A DNA stretch of 64,000 nt. Origin: Theocolax elegans. Taxonomy: Eukaryota > Arthropoda > Insecta > Hymenoptera > Cerocephalidae. Shown here in pieces: positions 28,458-41,291 of the stretch (the stretch's first letter is position 1; each line of letters starts with the position of its first letter). The notes beneath the pieces were generated by a model. That model saw nothing but the letters and a program-made list of their open reading frames with translations. It was not told the origin of the DNA and did not search any database. The stretch lies in NCBI GenBank assembly GCA_026168455.1, contig CM047426.1:74861986-74925985 (forward strand). The letters are read 5' to 3'. A program made the position numbers and the translations under genes.

Positions 28458-28723
28458 TATACCCTGGTAGAAAGTTATCCAGTTCCGCTGGTTCAACATG
28501 TTAATCCAATGGAAATATTTATAATTGAATATTTCTATTTAAATTAAATAAAAAGAATGTCTAAATAATTTTAACAATTAAGAAAGATAATGTTACGAAT
28601 AGACGTGCAATGAATTTTTTTAAATTTAAAAGCAGTAATTACTGTATAAACGATTAAACGTTTTTCTCCTTAAAATTAGGTATATACTGGCTAGAAACTG
28701 GTGAAGATTTCTACCAGGGTATA
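28458..28723. mobile_element. Short TIR element (MITE), ends TATACCCTGGTAGAAA
   Basis: A 16-bp perfect terminal inverted repeat (tataccctggtagaaa at 28458-28473, its reverse complement at 28708-28723) encloses about 234 bp of AT-rich non-coding DNA. The outermost bases are TA, consistent with TA target duplication as in Tc1/mariner-type elements. Subterminal CCAG words recur inside. The same ends occur at 42,768-43,704 and 50,558-51,491, which supports a real mobile family. Confidence 0.75.
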
Positions 28724-29196
28724 GTCTAAATCTTACTTAACTCAATTTCCTTAATGCGGAAAAGAATATGTAGATATGTGTATGTATGTGTGACAGAAAT
28801 CAGTAATGCCGAATAAAGAATATTAGAACAATCTTCAAACCAATGCCAAGAAAATGTGTAAAAAATGAATAGGATTACCACCACCATCAAGATTTCCCAT
28901 GATGAAAAGGAAACGAGGCCGATCCGCGGCGAAGTTGCGTCACGTTTGTGTACACATTCGCATCCGAAGCCCCGGAGGGAAGACGATGCACCGACTAAGT
29001 GGCCTCTCACTTCTCTTCCTCTCCATCTGGCTCACCGTCCCTCTTTTTGCGTTCCTCTTTCTCCGTCTCCCACGAGCGGCGACTTGCTGTAACTGTGCAT
29101 TAATTATGTAACCTGTCGGTAATCCAAGCGAAAGGGTTGGAATGCGAGTTGAGATCGGCACGGGAGGTCGAAGACACCTTCAGAGGGTCGCACTTT

Positions 29197-29263
29197 GTCC
29201 TCCTCCTCCTACTCCCCCCTCCCCACTCCCCTCTCCCCTCCACCCTCTCGCCCTTCCTCCACT
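29197..29263. repeat. Polypyrimidine (C/T) tract
   Basis: About 67 bases almost entirely of C and T (tcctcctcctcctactcccc and onward), bordering a GC-richer island. On the other strand it is a GA-rich run of the kind bound by GAGA-type factors in insects. It may also adopt triplex structure. Function is inferred only. Confidence 0.7.
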
Positions 29264-30999
29264 AGTCGTCTAATTACATTTTGTCGACAATTAGTTTCCT
29301 TCTCTTCTATTATCTACTATTATTAACATTCAATTTGCAATTTACGTATTACATTAATATTCTTACGAATTGCCGTACCAACAATGCGTTGGAAAGATTA
29401 CTTAGACAGCATTGTCAGGTAACCATAAATCATCATTATGAAATAACAATTAACTTGTTAAAACTGGTCTACAAGTCGCAAATACACAACCGACATTCCG
29501 GTCGTATAGTAAAAAAAGTCATTGCGCGAGTTCCGTTCCGTTTGGATTGTTATGTTATTAGAGTCCGCGAAAGAATTTGTGTTATTAAATCTTGTAATTT
29601 CGGACGCGTTGAACATAACGATATCATAACGCTAGTTTGTTTAGTAACGACCATTACACCTTTGCAAAAAGATAGCTTGCAAATGGCTCGTAGAACGAAT
29701 AAATAAAAGCTACGGGGTTCTCGACAGAGTAAATATCATTTTGGTCTCTCTTTCTGATAAGTGCTTGAATATTTGTAGTTTTGCGTTCGTGGTTGTTTTT
29801 GCGTCAACGTTTATCTGACTTACTTGGCTAATGGATACATTGAAACATTGCACATAAACATTTAAGGAGAATTTTCGTTTTTGTTGTTGTAAATATTATC
29901 AGTTTTAACCGCTGTATCGATATATTCTCACGAGGTTTTCGATTAAGGTATATATCAACTACTTTGAAAATTTCGATAAATTATACGAATTTTGAAATAT
30001 TTTATTTATTTCTTGGTATATACTAGATAATTCTAATTTATTAATAACAGGCACTATGGAAAATGGTGAAAATATAAATAAACAGTGTAACATACAAATT
30101 TGCTTTGAGACATCAATTTTTTAATTCATTTAGTAGCATACTTATTTCTTTGCAATGGACACCAGAGCTTTTGATTCTGTAATATGAAAATTTCTTTTGC
30201 TTATTGAGACAAAGTGACACTCGAGACTTGCGGCTTATATAAAAATACTTTCTTAAAGTAATTGATCGTTGAAGCAATTTAATTCCGTTTTACAAGTACC
30301 CTATATGCTTAAGGCTATATACACTATGGACATGAACGGAAATTGCGACTAAAATATCCGTATTAAAGTCAAATATACGCTACAATGGAGCAATCATATT
30401 TTTTAATTTTATGAAATTTCTTCTATAGATTATTATTGAGTAAATAATAATACAATTCTTATAATATTATCTACTTAGTTCTAGTTTATACCGAGAGAAT
30501 AATTGAATAAAATAACCCAAAATGTTCTGCGTATAATGCTAATATTTGCTTGTTTTTAAAATTTTTGTCCAGAATTTTCTTTAAAAATTGAGAATCATGT
30601 TAAACTTTTTACTACGCCTATGCTTTGATGGCGTGTTTTGTTTTAGACTTTTTACCATAGTGGAACTACAATATTTACCCAAAAAATTTAGACACATTTT
30701 CAAACAAATTTTTTATTCGTGTACAATTAATTTATTATTTTATTGAAACAATAGATATTGCACAGGTAAAATGTGAAAAAACTATAACCTCATAAACGAA
30801 AGTTATTTAAATTATATTATGAATAATATTTTAGCTTATAGTAGAAGTAACCTTTCAAGGTATTTCGATGAAAATAAATCGCATTATCATGGATAAAAGG
30901 AAAATGACCCTAAAATAAAAAGAAAAATAGATGTAGTTTTATCAAGGAAAAATCGTCCTTCGGGAGTAACCCAAGGATAAAGGGCCGAGGAAAATAAAG

Positions 31000-31330
31000 A
31001 GATAGAGCCTCTATACTCGCATGGAATAGAAGAAACGTACGCTCTTGCGGTACCAGCGTCGTCGAGTCAAGTCCGCGAGAATTACCGTTAGCGTTAGCTC
31101 TACGTGCCGAGGTTCGTTTTGCTCGTGGCTTTCCCTTCGCGCAAATCGGCTGAAATCTCGTGTCTCCAGCTGGCACTTACGGATGCTTTAATCCCTGTTT
31201 TTGCGGTGCTTTCCTTGGTCCGTTCGATCGGTTTTTTCAAGAGGACGATTTCGATTCCAACGGAATGTACGAATGGCTTTTTCGGTTTAGTAGAACGCGT
31301 TGAGTACTTTTTGATGACGGAAAATTGAGC
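31000..31330. promoter_or_regulatory. GC-richer island, possible regulatory DNA
   Basis: A composition shift towards G+C with overlapping open frames on both strands (30910-31176 minus, 31104-31328 plus). Neither has recognisable domains or clear splice sites, which fits a conserved non-coding island better than an exon. Confidence 0.2.
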
Positions 31331-31349
31331 TTGTTTGGAGGACTTTTTT

Positions 31350-31365
31350 TATATATATATATATA
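31350..31365. repeat. (TA)n microsatellite
   Basis: A short pure TA dinucleotide run following an oligo-T tract. Confidence 0.85.
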
Positions 31366-34300
31366 CAGACTGTAATTTGAAAGGTATGCTGTTAATGGGT
31401 TTACTCGTACGAATGCTATTCAAAATGAAGAAAATATGGCGAGATAACATTTAAAAATATAATCAGTGTAGGTATCTCAAATTTAGCGTACCTATTGTAT
31501 GTAATAAAAAATAAAAGACTCTTTTTATTAATAGAAATTCGCGCAATGCGGATGTACATGTGACGTTTATTTATTATCTATCGAGTAATTAAATTATTTT
31601 GAATTAGCGTATATAGATTTATTAGATAAAATTAATGAAGATTTTATCGCCCGTGTATTACAACGAAAAACATTTTAATCTCGTTATAAAATTAAAAATC
31701 TCTTATCACATCAGCTTCTTTGCATCACCTTTATTAAATCATCTTTTTACTTAAACTATATTACAGCAGCACCTTGCACTAGTAAAAGTTGTATCTCACC
31801 TCTCTGCTTGGTCATTATACAAAGAACAATGAACCAACAATATTTTCACCACAGAATTCCTCTATGTAAGAGCTTACGCTGTTACACGCGGAGCACATTT
31901 AATTAATTCTGAGCTAAGCTAATACAGGGTGCCATGTACCATGGTTTTGCATTCCCCATTTTCAGTTTTATTGCTACACGAAGACCAGAGAATGGAAAGA
32001 ATTATGACAAAAAGGGAATGACTTTTTTTTACATCATATTTTCGTTGTCTTACTGGATTATACACATTAATTTTTCTAGTTTACGATGTCCAATTGAAAA
32101 GAATTCATAGTGTACTTCTTGTTGGAGTTCATATAGTCTTTTTATATTAATAAAAATATATTTAATGTAAACGCATTGCACCATTTTTAGTTTCGTTTTA
32201 ATAGCTTCTACTTTATAGTTTCGATTTACTCGATGAAATCCACTTTCGAAAGGTTAAAGGTATAGCTTGTAAATAGATAAGTCTCATGGAACAACTGTTC
32301 CCATTCTAATAAATGGGCAAGCATAATAGAAAAAGTGTTTCATCGCAAGGAAGAAACTGTTAACATTTATCACCTATCTTTATTGCATATTGTATATTTT
32401 TTATTCTATACAAAATAGGTATTTTGTAGTTTAAAAAAATGGAATCCATTTCCACCAGGGAGGAATAATTAACGCATTCTCTGGATTGATTAACCTCGAT
32501 GCAAACGCACATTAACTTCTGCAGTTACTCTTAACTCAACATTTGAAAACCAAGAATTAATTGAAAATTTAATTGTCTCGCCGAATGCAGTTTTAAATAT
32601 TCGTTTAAATAGGTTTCCGTGAAACTCGCGCCGCGCGCTATAGATGTTAACGGATGTCATAAAGGAAACGACTTTTACGCGCAAAGTAAAGAATCGTCTC
32701 AAGAGCAGTACACAAATCAATGTAACTACGTGCGGCAGTGTCGAGTTGGTTTGTTTTCGCGGGGTGCACTCAAAGCATGTGAGCTGCTTGTTTAATGAAT
32801 CCTCAATAGTGCTCTTCTCCACGAGTCTATAAAAATTTTAAGTGCCGCGGTCGGTATACACTAGTACAAATTGCCCTGATTACGAATTCCACGTTTCTAG
32901 TCTCGTTTTAATTTGCCAATTAGTCAGCCAAGTACACAACCAGCACTGAGCCAATTTGGTAGTTTGCATTTCGAGGACGAATTCAACGGTAAAAATGCTT
33001 TTTCTTTCTCAAGTATATAACGACGGTGCAGAGTACGACACGTTTAAAACCTACGAATAATAAATTGTGGCTCAAAGTGTTTCTAAGAGAACATAAAATT
33101 GATTGATAATAACAATGTTTTTCAATAAATAAAAAAAGGTTGTATACATTAAACTAATAGTACATTACACGAGTTTTAAAGGTATATCACGTTCCTTTAG
33201 AAGTCAATATGATCGTTAAAAATACACCCAACGCCTGGTGTTATAAAGTACACGATTAAAAGCTACCGTAAACAAAAATGGAAAACAACTCGATCAATAT
33301 TGTAATTTCACGCGTGGCTAGATTGTAAGGATTATAGAACTGAAAACAACAAATTGTCATTGTACGTGCATAAAACCGGCTCTCTCCCTAAGCTGCTTGA
33401 AATTTTTGTTTGCTTTTTTATTTTTGATCTTCTCTGACAGCGAAATGTACAACAAAGAATAAAAAATATTTTTAATATATCAAGGAATTCGTGTTTCATA
33501 AAATAACACCATGTTTCCTTAGAGTTCTACATTAGTCATTATAGGGCGCATCTATATTTAAATACAAACTGTAAATTTCGGTGTATATAGTTACTCAACA
33601 TTATCGTATTTTATGAATATATGCAACTCTGGAAAGTGAAATTGAATATTATGCACTGAATCGCGATGAGAATTTTTATATTAGCTGAGCGACAAGAGAT
33701 CGTAAATATAAGTGAAATTAACAGGGATCCAGAAGGACCTCCTACTTTTGAGATATGTGTACGAGTACGTAATTGAAAGTGACGGTATTCTCATAAAACT
33801 TAAACGGTGTCCTTATCGAGCGCTCACGCGATTTTTAACATTAAATTTAGATCTTTATCGTGGATTTACAACATCCTCGTCCTTATTTAATTAAGGATGC
33901 ATTCAAGCGTTGTTACCGTGAAGCCTTTAAAAAACAATTATTGACAAGGACGTTAATGTCGAAAAATCTTTGCAACTACTGTCTGACTTTTAATTCGTTG
34001 ATCCTCGAAGAGCTTGTTGCTTTCTGCTAGTCTGATTATATCAATTTTACTTTTACTTCGAAATAATGGATTTTTAATAATTGTAACAAATCAATTTATC
34101 ATTTATGTTACTTTCCAAGAATACATAGAGTTATTGAATTAATGTTATTTTAGTTCTGTCAAATAAATTGTAAATTAATTCAATTATAACCTGCACGCAT
34201 AAAGAAACAATAATCGTTGTGTAAGTATAGGAAGCATATTATATAAATATAATTTTTTATTATCTCTGAATAGGAATCGCGTTTTCAGATTTGAAGTAAT

Positions 34301-36675
34301 TTTGTTAATAATCATTTTTTTATAAATTTTTAGTTTTCGATTTATTTATAGTTTAAAATGTTTTAATTATGTAGATAAGCAGCTAGAAATTAGTTTTTCC
34401 AAAAATTTTACACGTCTGATCGAGGGTTTATTTACTCGAAAAAAGAAGGTTCAAGAGATTGCAGATTCTAAATAATTTCAACCGATTACTGATAATTATT
34501 TTATTGATTTTTGAATCGTATAAAATAAAATATTTTCAAGTTTTCTTTAGTGATTTTGTACGATTACGAAATCAATAATTTCAATGACTCGGATACCATT
34601 TCACTAAACAGATATAGAATATGACTAATATAATAAATTTAGCTATAAAATAATTGTTATATATCTTAATACTTGTATTTCTCTTATGAAAAAACTTGCA
34701 TTGAAACAATTACACTGAAAGCATAGATTGGTTATATTTAACAGATTCTTTATAATTTGAGCGAATATAATAGTAGTTTAATTATGTAATTAAAACTAAA
34801 ATATTGTGTAATTAAAATACTCACGTTTAATTTGTACCCAGTATCGAAGATTCATAAATTGCAGGTTGTTGTTGCCTCGATTCACTGGAGAGATTGAGAT
34901 AGAAGCGGGCAAAAATACATTTGCTGAAATACTATGTGCTTGTTCTAACAAGTGCATAAATCATAACAAATAATAGTAAATGCATATTCTTTATCGAGTT
35001 CTTTCTCTTTTGGCTTAGTTATTTTATTATTCTTATCAAAGGTCGATAGAAAAAGTACTGATTTCCTTTGAATTCATGATTTCAATCATTTTATTCACTA
35101 TCTCGTTTAATGTCGATGATTTCAATTCCAGTAAATTTTAAAACATGATCTTTTGATTCCACACTATTACAGAGCGATTTCACTTGATTTCATTGTAATT
35201 CGAAATCGATTACTTAATAGGTGGGTTACTGGTTACAAAAAGTGAATAGCCCCTCACGTCTGATTAAATAAATAGATAACAATACTTATATATACTAGAA
35301 GAAAAAACTACTTTTAAAAGTTAATAAAAAATGTAATCGATATGCGTCAATCTTAGTCAAATCCCTTTGATAACATTAATCATTGATAAAAAAAACAACT
35401 ATCTCATCGCATACGATATAGAGCTTGGTTATGCAAACGCAGAAGCAAAATTCTATCTTGCAAAGTACATTTCTATTTTGCTTTGTTGGAACTGTCGGAG
35501 AAACCTAGAAGACAGGAACACAAGTACTACTCGGTTGCCTTTAAAATGGGAGACTGCTTGCAGGGTAAATGCAATTCCTTTTCGTGTAAAGGCAAACTGT
35601 CAGCGTGCACGGACCCTTTTCAAGATCGATAGCGGACGAGCTACTCTATCGAGGAAACTGCCAGACGACATAAAGATGACTTTCCCTTGCATTTGAAAAA
35701 TGAGTTGCTGTTACTAGAACGATATATCTATTGTTACAATTATATTTTTTTAAATATTACTTTTCTAAACCCGTGATTACGTGTTGCTCAATTTTTTTCA
35801 AATTTTAAGAAATGTGGAATAAATCAATTATTGCTATTAAAGAATTTTCAATTGTGTTTAAATAAAAATGAAAAACAATGAAAATAAAAACAGATAATTT
35901 CTTAAAATAAGCAATTGTTGCTAAAAAAACTATTGATCCGACAGTCCCGATTTCACTGATAATGTTTCGGTATGGTAAATGAATATGTAAGTAAATTGTA
36001 TTTAGTATTTTAAATATTTACAACGATTTAAATGTCTATACATAAAAAAATCAATGAAGTAGTAAATTTTGTTAAATTAGTGAATTAGTATAAAAAAAAG
36101 AAATTTTACCAATATTATTTTACACTGTTCAAAAAAACACTAACTTCGATATTCTAAAAATAATTATTAATTGAAAATGCTGTTGTCGAATCGTAAAATA
36201 ATTATTTGAGTTACATTAATACGGTAAATATATTTTTATATTTGATCGTGATGTATTAATATTTAAAAGAACTCGTAAAATTAAATTTCTTAATTTATAG
36301 AAGGAAAAATCTACCAATTCAAATTTTTATTTACAAATTGTTAAATAAACGTACGTACGGCTTCAATATTCGTTGTCTTTGTGTAAAATTTAATGTAAGA
36401 TACTATCTATACCTATAAATACTGAAGAAATATTCTTTAAATCTTTACTAAAATATTGTTTATAGAACTGTCTTTCTATAAATATATTTCTTTTATTTTT
36501 TGAATATAATAAATAATCAAAGAACAAATTTTAGGTAGAATACAATCCTGCAAAAAATTTACCATTTCGCTAGTTCAATGTTATGCTTTTTACCAAATAA
36601 TCGACTCACTTTCATTCATTTGTAATCATTGTTGAAGTAATCATCGTCTAATTTATATGACGTACAAAATACACA

Positions 36676-39600
36676 ATGTTACAAAAATTCACATTTTTGT
36701 GTTTTACGTTACTGGCACTACACACACAACACTATTGTGTAGCAAATCCATATATACTAGCGGCAACGGAAGTTTTTAAAATTCTAAGTACAGTTTACTC
36801 CGAATTAAAATTAGCTGAAGGCATTATTTTTGCTGTTTTACCACCAATCAAAAGGGCTCCAGTTATTAGTGACGGTGAAAAAATGTTAATATCAAAATTA
36901 GACGCATTATCTTCAGATTTTCGAGAGAGGCACATCGAACTGACAGAGCAGATTACAGATCAACTTCTTGACAAGTTAACTGAGCGGACCGATTCATTAT
37001 TTAAACATACTAACGATATCCAATTTTTGTACTCACAGTTTTTGGACATGTACAAAAATTTACGACAGTATCCGGTTGAATATGTGAAAGATTACGCGGA
37101 ATCAGTAACGACCGTTAGCCTCGGTCAGTTGAGATCGGTGATCGCAAAAATGTATAGATCATTAATAGAAGAAGACATAAAGGAAGAGAGCACAATTAGT
37201 ATTATTGCAGATCATAAATGGGTATGTGCTTAATTGTATTTATGCAAAAACAATCGCAAATATTCATAACGCTGTTTCGAATTTTATTTCCAAAATTAGG
37301 TATCTCGAATACTCTAATTATTAAATTGCATTAATTTTTTACCAAAGCTTATATAACGCTCAATTAAATTAAATTATTACTGAGTTAAAAAAATATGGAA
37401 TTAATAATGCCATGGCTATATTTGTACTTTATTTTCAAAATTAGGTATCCCATATGCTTTGTTTGAGAAATCAAACGTCGCAGCAACTGATATATCAATT
37501 ATACAATTTAGCTGTAAACTCTCACATGAAAGGAATGTTGATCATATTATTTGGTTTTACAATAAAGGAGAAATTCGAATCTAGTAAGTATCGCAGATGT
37601 AATCTTAAATTAAATTTAAATGTGATGAATAAATATCAAGTTCCAAACTAAAATGCTACTCGTTGTACATATGTTGATCATTAAACTTTACAGTAAGCTA
37701 TGAATATATTGTTAAAAGTGAATTAAATACTTTTCTGAATGACTCTACAGCCGCGTATATTAAAGTGAAGAATGTCATGAAACGAGCGTCTATCGAATTA
37801 TACAAGTGTAGTCCAAGACAACAAGTGAAAGGTTTTTTCACTTCTTCAATTATAATTTAATAATGAAAATGATTAATATTAATAGTGACATATACATTCC
37901 ACCGTTTAGGTGAGACTTTCTTAAAATTAGGTCCAGTTTTCCAAGCATATTTTGTGTATCAATTTGATACGACACTCGATATGCTGCAAGTAATGTATAC
38001 TTCTTGTGAAAGTACTTCCATGGAATATGTAAGATGTCATAATTCACTAAGTTGTAAAAACCAACCACAGTCAAAAATATGCACAGGACAATTGCGTTCG
38101 TGTACATTTGTAGATAAAAATATGGAATTAATAATGCCATGGCTATATTTGTACTTTATTTTCAAAATTAGGTACCTCGAATACTCTAATTATAAAATTG
38201 CATTTTTTACCAAAGCTTATATAACGCTCAATTAAATTAAATTATTACTGAGTTAGAAAAATATGGAATTAATAATGCCATGGCTATATTTGTACTTTAT
38301 TTTCAAAATTAGGTATCCCATATGCTTTGTTTGAGAAATCAAACTTCGCAGCAATTGATATATCAATTATACAATTTAGCTGTAAACTCTCACATGAAAG
38401 GAATGTTGATCATATTATTTGGTTTTATAATAAAGGAGAAATTCGAATCTAGTAGGTATCGCAGGTGTAATCTTAAATTAAATTTAAATGTGATGAGTAA
38501 ATATCAAGTTCCAAAGTAAAATGCTACTCTTTGTACATATGTTGATCATTAAACTTTACAGTAAGCTATGAATATATTACTAAAAGTGAATTAAATACTT
38601 TTCTGAATGCCTCTACAGCTGCGTATATTAAAGTGAAGAATGTCATGAAACGAGCATCTATCGAATTATACAAGTGTAGTCCAAGACAACAAGTGAAAGG
38701 TTTTTTCACTTTTTCAATTATAATTTAATAATGAAAGTAATAAGTATTAATAGTGATATATACATTACACCGTTTAGGTGAGACGTTTTTTAAATTAGGT
38801 CCAGTTTTCCAAGCATATTTTGTGTATCAATTTGATACAACTTTACCTGGTTGGAAAGTACCATTCACTTCTTGTGAAGAAACTTCAAAGGAGTATGTAA
38901 GGTGTTATTCATCACTAAAGTTGTAAAAACCAACCACAATCAAAAATATGCACAGGACAATTGCGTTCGTGTACATTTGTAGATAGAAATATGCAATTTT
39001 GCCATATCTGTGAGTAATCAATTTTTTTGTCGTAATTTATAAACATTTGTCAATTGGGACTAATAAAAATTTGAAACCCTGAAAGCCAGAAAATAGTGAA
39101 CGCAGGTACGAATGGATGAAAGGTGGAAATGGTCTTTGTATGGACGAGAAGAAGGTAGATGTGATAATACTCAGGGTGTTGGCTCGATTTTAAATGCCCA
39201 TACATGCGTGTGTGATTGTGTTAGTCCTAACCGATTCGAAGCTCGACATTCAGTTTACAAAATGTCATGGCGGATATTCAAAACAATAAGTACACATACA
39301 TATTTTATAATAACATTCACTCTTTATGTGTTTCCAGCTTCCTTATTTCCTGCGTATATTTTATTTCATTTATTTCTATTCGGTTATGTAAACTTTAGTT
39401 TTGTACAATGAAAAATCGGTAATTTTAATCAAATTCGCGAATGCGATATCTCTTTTCAGAGTGGTGACAGGACTGCGATTTGTAAAAAGGAATTACACTT
39501 TTTATATACAGATACAGCAAGGTTTATTAGGGCCAAATGGAACTATAACTGACACACCTGAATGGGTAGAAGTAAATGAAATATCAAATGCATATTTGTT

Positions 39601-40268
39601 ATCCAGAAACGTTTCGTTTCACTATTACAAAGTTATAGAAGAAGCAAGTCAAGATAATAATTATGAAAGAAAATATGATTCAGTGACAACATTTTATAAA
39701 AATGATCTGGTGTATACTGTTACTTTCACTCAAGATACCGTATTTTTGGACACTTTGCAACTGAACAAAAAGAAGTAGTCGTTGGCGTAAGATTCAAACA
39801 GGTGGATGATAATTTAAAATTGGAAATTATAGGAGCACCTTTTAATTATACCACTGGACTATTGAATACTAGAAAATTGAGTTTTATTTCAAATAACAAT
39901 AAGAAAGATCGAAGGTAGAAACGAAATGATGTCCTCTGAAGTAATTAACGTAATGGATAAATTAAGTTTCGATAAAAAAATAATTTAACTTTTTTAGATC
40001 AGAAACGTATGTTTCGCAACCTGATGATCCAGCAAGATCCAGAAAAGTAGATACATATTCTAATGACAATTCTTACGTGACATTCAGAATGACTGACTTA
40101 CGAAAAGATTTAGGACAAAACACAGTGCCCTTTCTTGATTCCCAGGAAGTTACATCGAATCCTCCTTTGCCACTTTCTGGCGCGGGAATTTACTACAAAG
40201 CGGAACGTGGCTTCGGTGGATTTTTAGGTCTTAAACTAGTTCAATTTGACTTTTTGCCATATTTTTAA
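36676..40268 (+). CDS. Array gene A: secreted DUF4803-like protein with duplicated exons 2-4 and frameshifts
   Basis: Exons: 1, 36676-37221; 2a, 37445-37583; 3a, 37694-37831; 4a, 37910-38124 (3' end lost); 2b, 38313-38451; 3b, 38562-38699; 4b, 38778-39009; 5, 39086-39289; 6, 39460-39914; 7, 39998-40268. Exon 1 encodes a signal peptide (MLQKFTFLCFTLLALHTQHY) and a mostly helical region. Exons 4-5 carry about ten cysteines. Exon 6 has the conserved block KVVTGLRFVK. Exon 7 ends in FGGFLGLKLVQFDFLPYF. The pattern agrees with arthropod DUF4803 proteins as I remember them; function is unknown. Relative to sister copies, exon 4b has two extra bases (an A near 38,925 and one at its end), exon 5 lacks two Ts and exon 6 lacks one A near 39,770. 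As written, no full-length product can be made. Either it is a pseudogene or these are sequence errors. An AATAAA follows at 40301. Confidence 0.8.
37281..38124 (+). repeat. Intragenic tandem duplication in gene A, unit 1 (end of intron 1 to exon 4a)
   Basis: This unit (intron-1 tail, exons 2a, 3a, 4a) recurs at 38151-38999 with exons 2b, 3b, 4b. Exon 4a breaks off at the word aaaaatatg, where the sequence jumps into intron-1 sequence (gaattaataatgccatgg). The same word occurs at that place in intron 1, so the duplication was joined at a 9-base microhomology. Exon 4a therefore has no donor and its frame runs on to a stop at 38233-38235. Confidence 0.85.
38151..38999 (+). repeat. Intragenic tandem duplication in gene A, unit 2 (exons 2b-4b)
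   Basis: Second copy of the exon 2-4 cassette. Exons 2b and 3b keep the exact family lengths (139 and 138 nt) and open frames; the exon-2b donor is GTAGGT instead of GTAAGT. Exon 4b differs from 4a over about 38838-38917, where it resembles gene D (TTLPGWKVPFTSCE) rather than the TTLDMLQVMYTSCE version found in 4a, B and C. Confidence 0.85.
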
Positions 40269-41291
40269 AAAATTGAATAGTATAAATTTGAATGCAATTA
40301 AATAAATTTCCTTGATCTTAATTTGACACATCATATATATTAGGTTACTGAGTACAAACAGGCAATGTCAATTTTAAAGAAGAAAATAATCATTTCTTAA
40401 TATAGTATACGTTTCGATGTTTATAAATGAGTACAACATTGGTTTACTGTGATTTATTATCTTTCCTTATTCCGAAGTGATACATTTACAAGTCTGTGCC
40501 GGTTTTAAATATGAAAGCATTATTACGAGTCTACTGATGAATAGAATATTTTTCTAGTATACCAATATATCGATATTATAGTTGACAACATATTACACAA
40601 TATACGTATTAATATTTGATCAAAATCAAATGATTTAGGATTATTTTTTATTAGTTTTTAGTTGATCATTGCCCACTAAAAATATTCAATATTTATGACA
40701 CTTTTATGTATTATAAAGCAACTATTGACATCAGAATTTTGAATTCCTAATAATATTCTTAATTTTTCCGAATTCATAATGAATGAAACATTTTAAAATA
40801 ATATTTATTTTTATAGTTGGTCGTGATATGTTATTATCTAAAGAACTCGTAATAATTAGCTTTTACATATTTACGAAAATAAACATGTATAATTTATGTT
40901 ATACTTATTTAAATAGATCTTATTAAATTTGAGAAATAATTGTATCAAACGTTTATTCGAAATGTATTATACTTAAATAAATTGTATAACGGACATTGCT
41001 TGCTCAAAATCACGGTAAGTTATTATATATTTATTACTTAAAAGCTACTAAAATGATTATTGAAATATTCAGTTGACTTCTATCATGATGTAATAATCAT
41101 TTAATATACATTTCATAGCATAATTAAAAATTTTTATTATAAAAAATACAAAATAGATTATTACGATACAAAAATTACGTTTTTATCAACTTTATTTTAT
41201 ACTTTTTACAGAATAACGGATAGCTTCAGACATATTTGTAACTATTATTCCGTTAATATAATTTAAATTTGTATAAAATACAGAAAATAAA
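40269..41291. other. Intergenic spacer between genes A and B
   Basis: AT-rich spacer of about 1 kb. The word near 40342-40375 (ggttactgagtacaaacagg) also follows genes B and C2 (45912, 55217), so the 3' flank was copied with the gene. Gene B's promoter must lie here. No other feature is seen. Confidence 0.55.

Larger units (their letters stand above)
28724..36675. other. Gene-poor AT-rich DNA upstream of the gene array
   Basis: No supported gene was found. GC-richer patches occur at about 28870-29270, 31000-31330 and 32620-32860. The 141-codon frame at 29281-29706 starts with TTG, has no recognisable domain and no splice context. The last few hundred bases should include the promoter of gene A, but I cannot point to a TATA box with confidence. 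Confidence 0.45.

Noticed and set aside
29281..29706. 141-codon frame, the longest in the gene-poor half
   Set aside because: It starts at TTG, shows no domain and no splice context, and its codons look like unselected AT-rich DNA.
37850..38140. Minus-strand open frames opposite exon 4 (also 44290-44622, 52075-52407, 53662-53922)
   Set aside because: They recur only because they are antisense to a conserved exon; their sequence follows the sense codons and they lack their own splice or start context.
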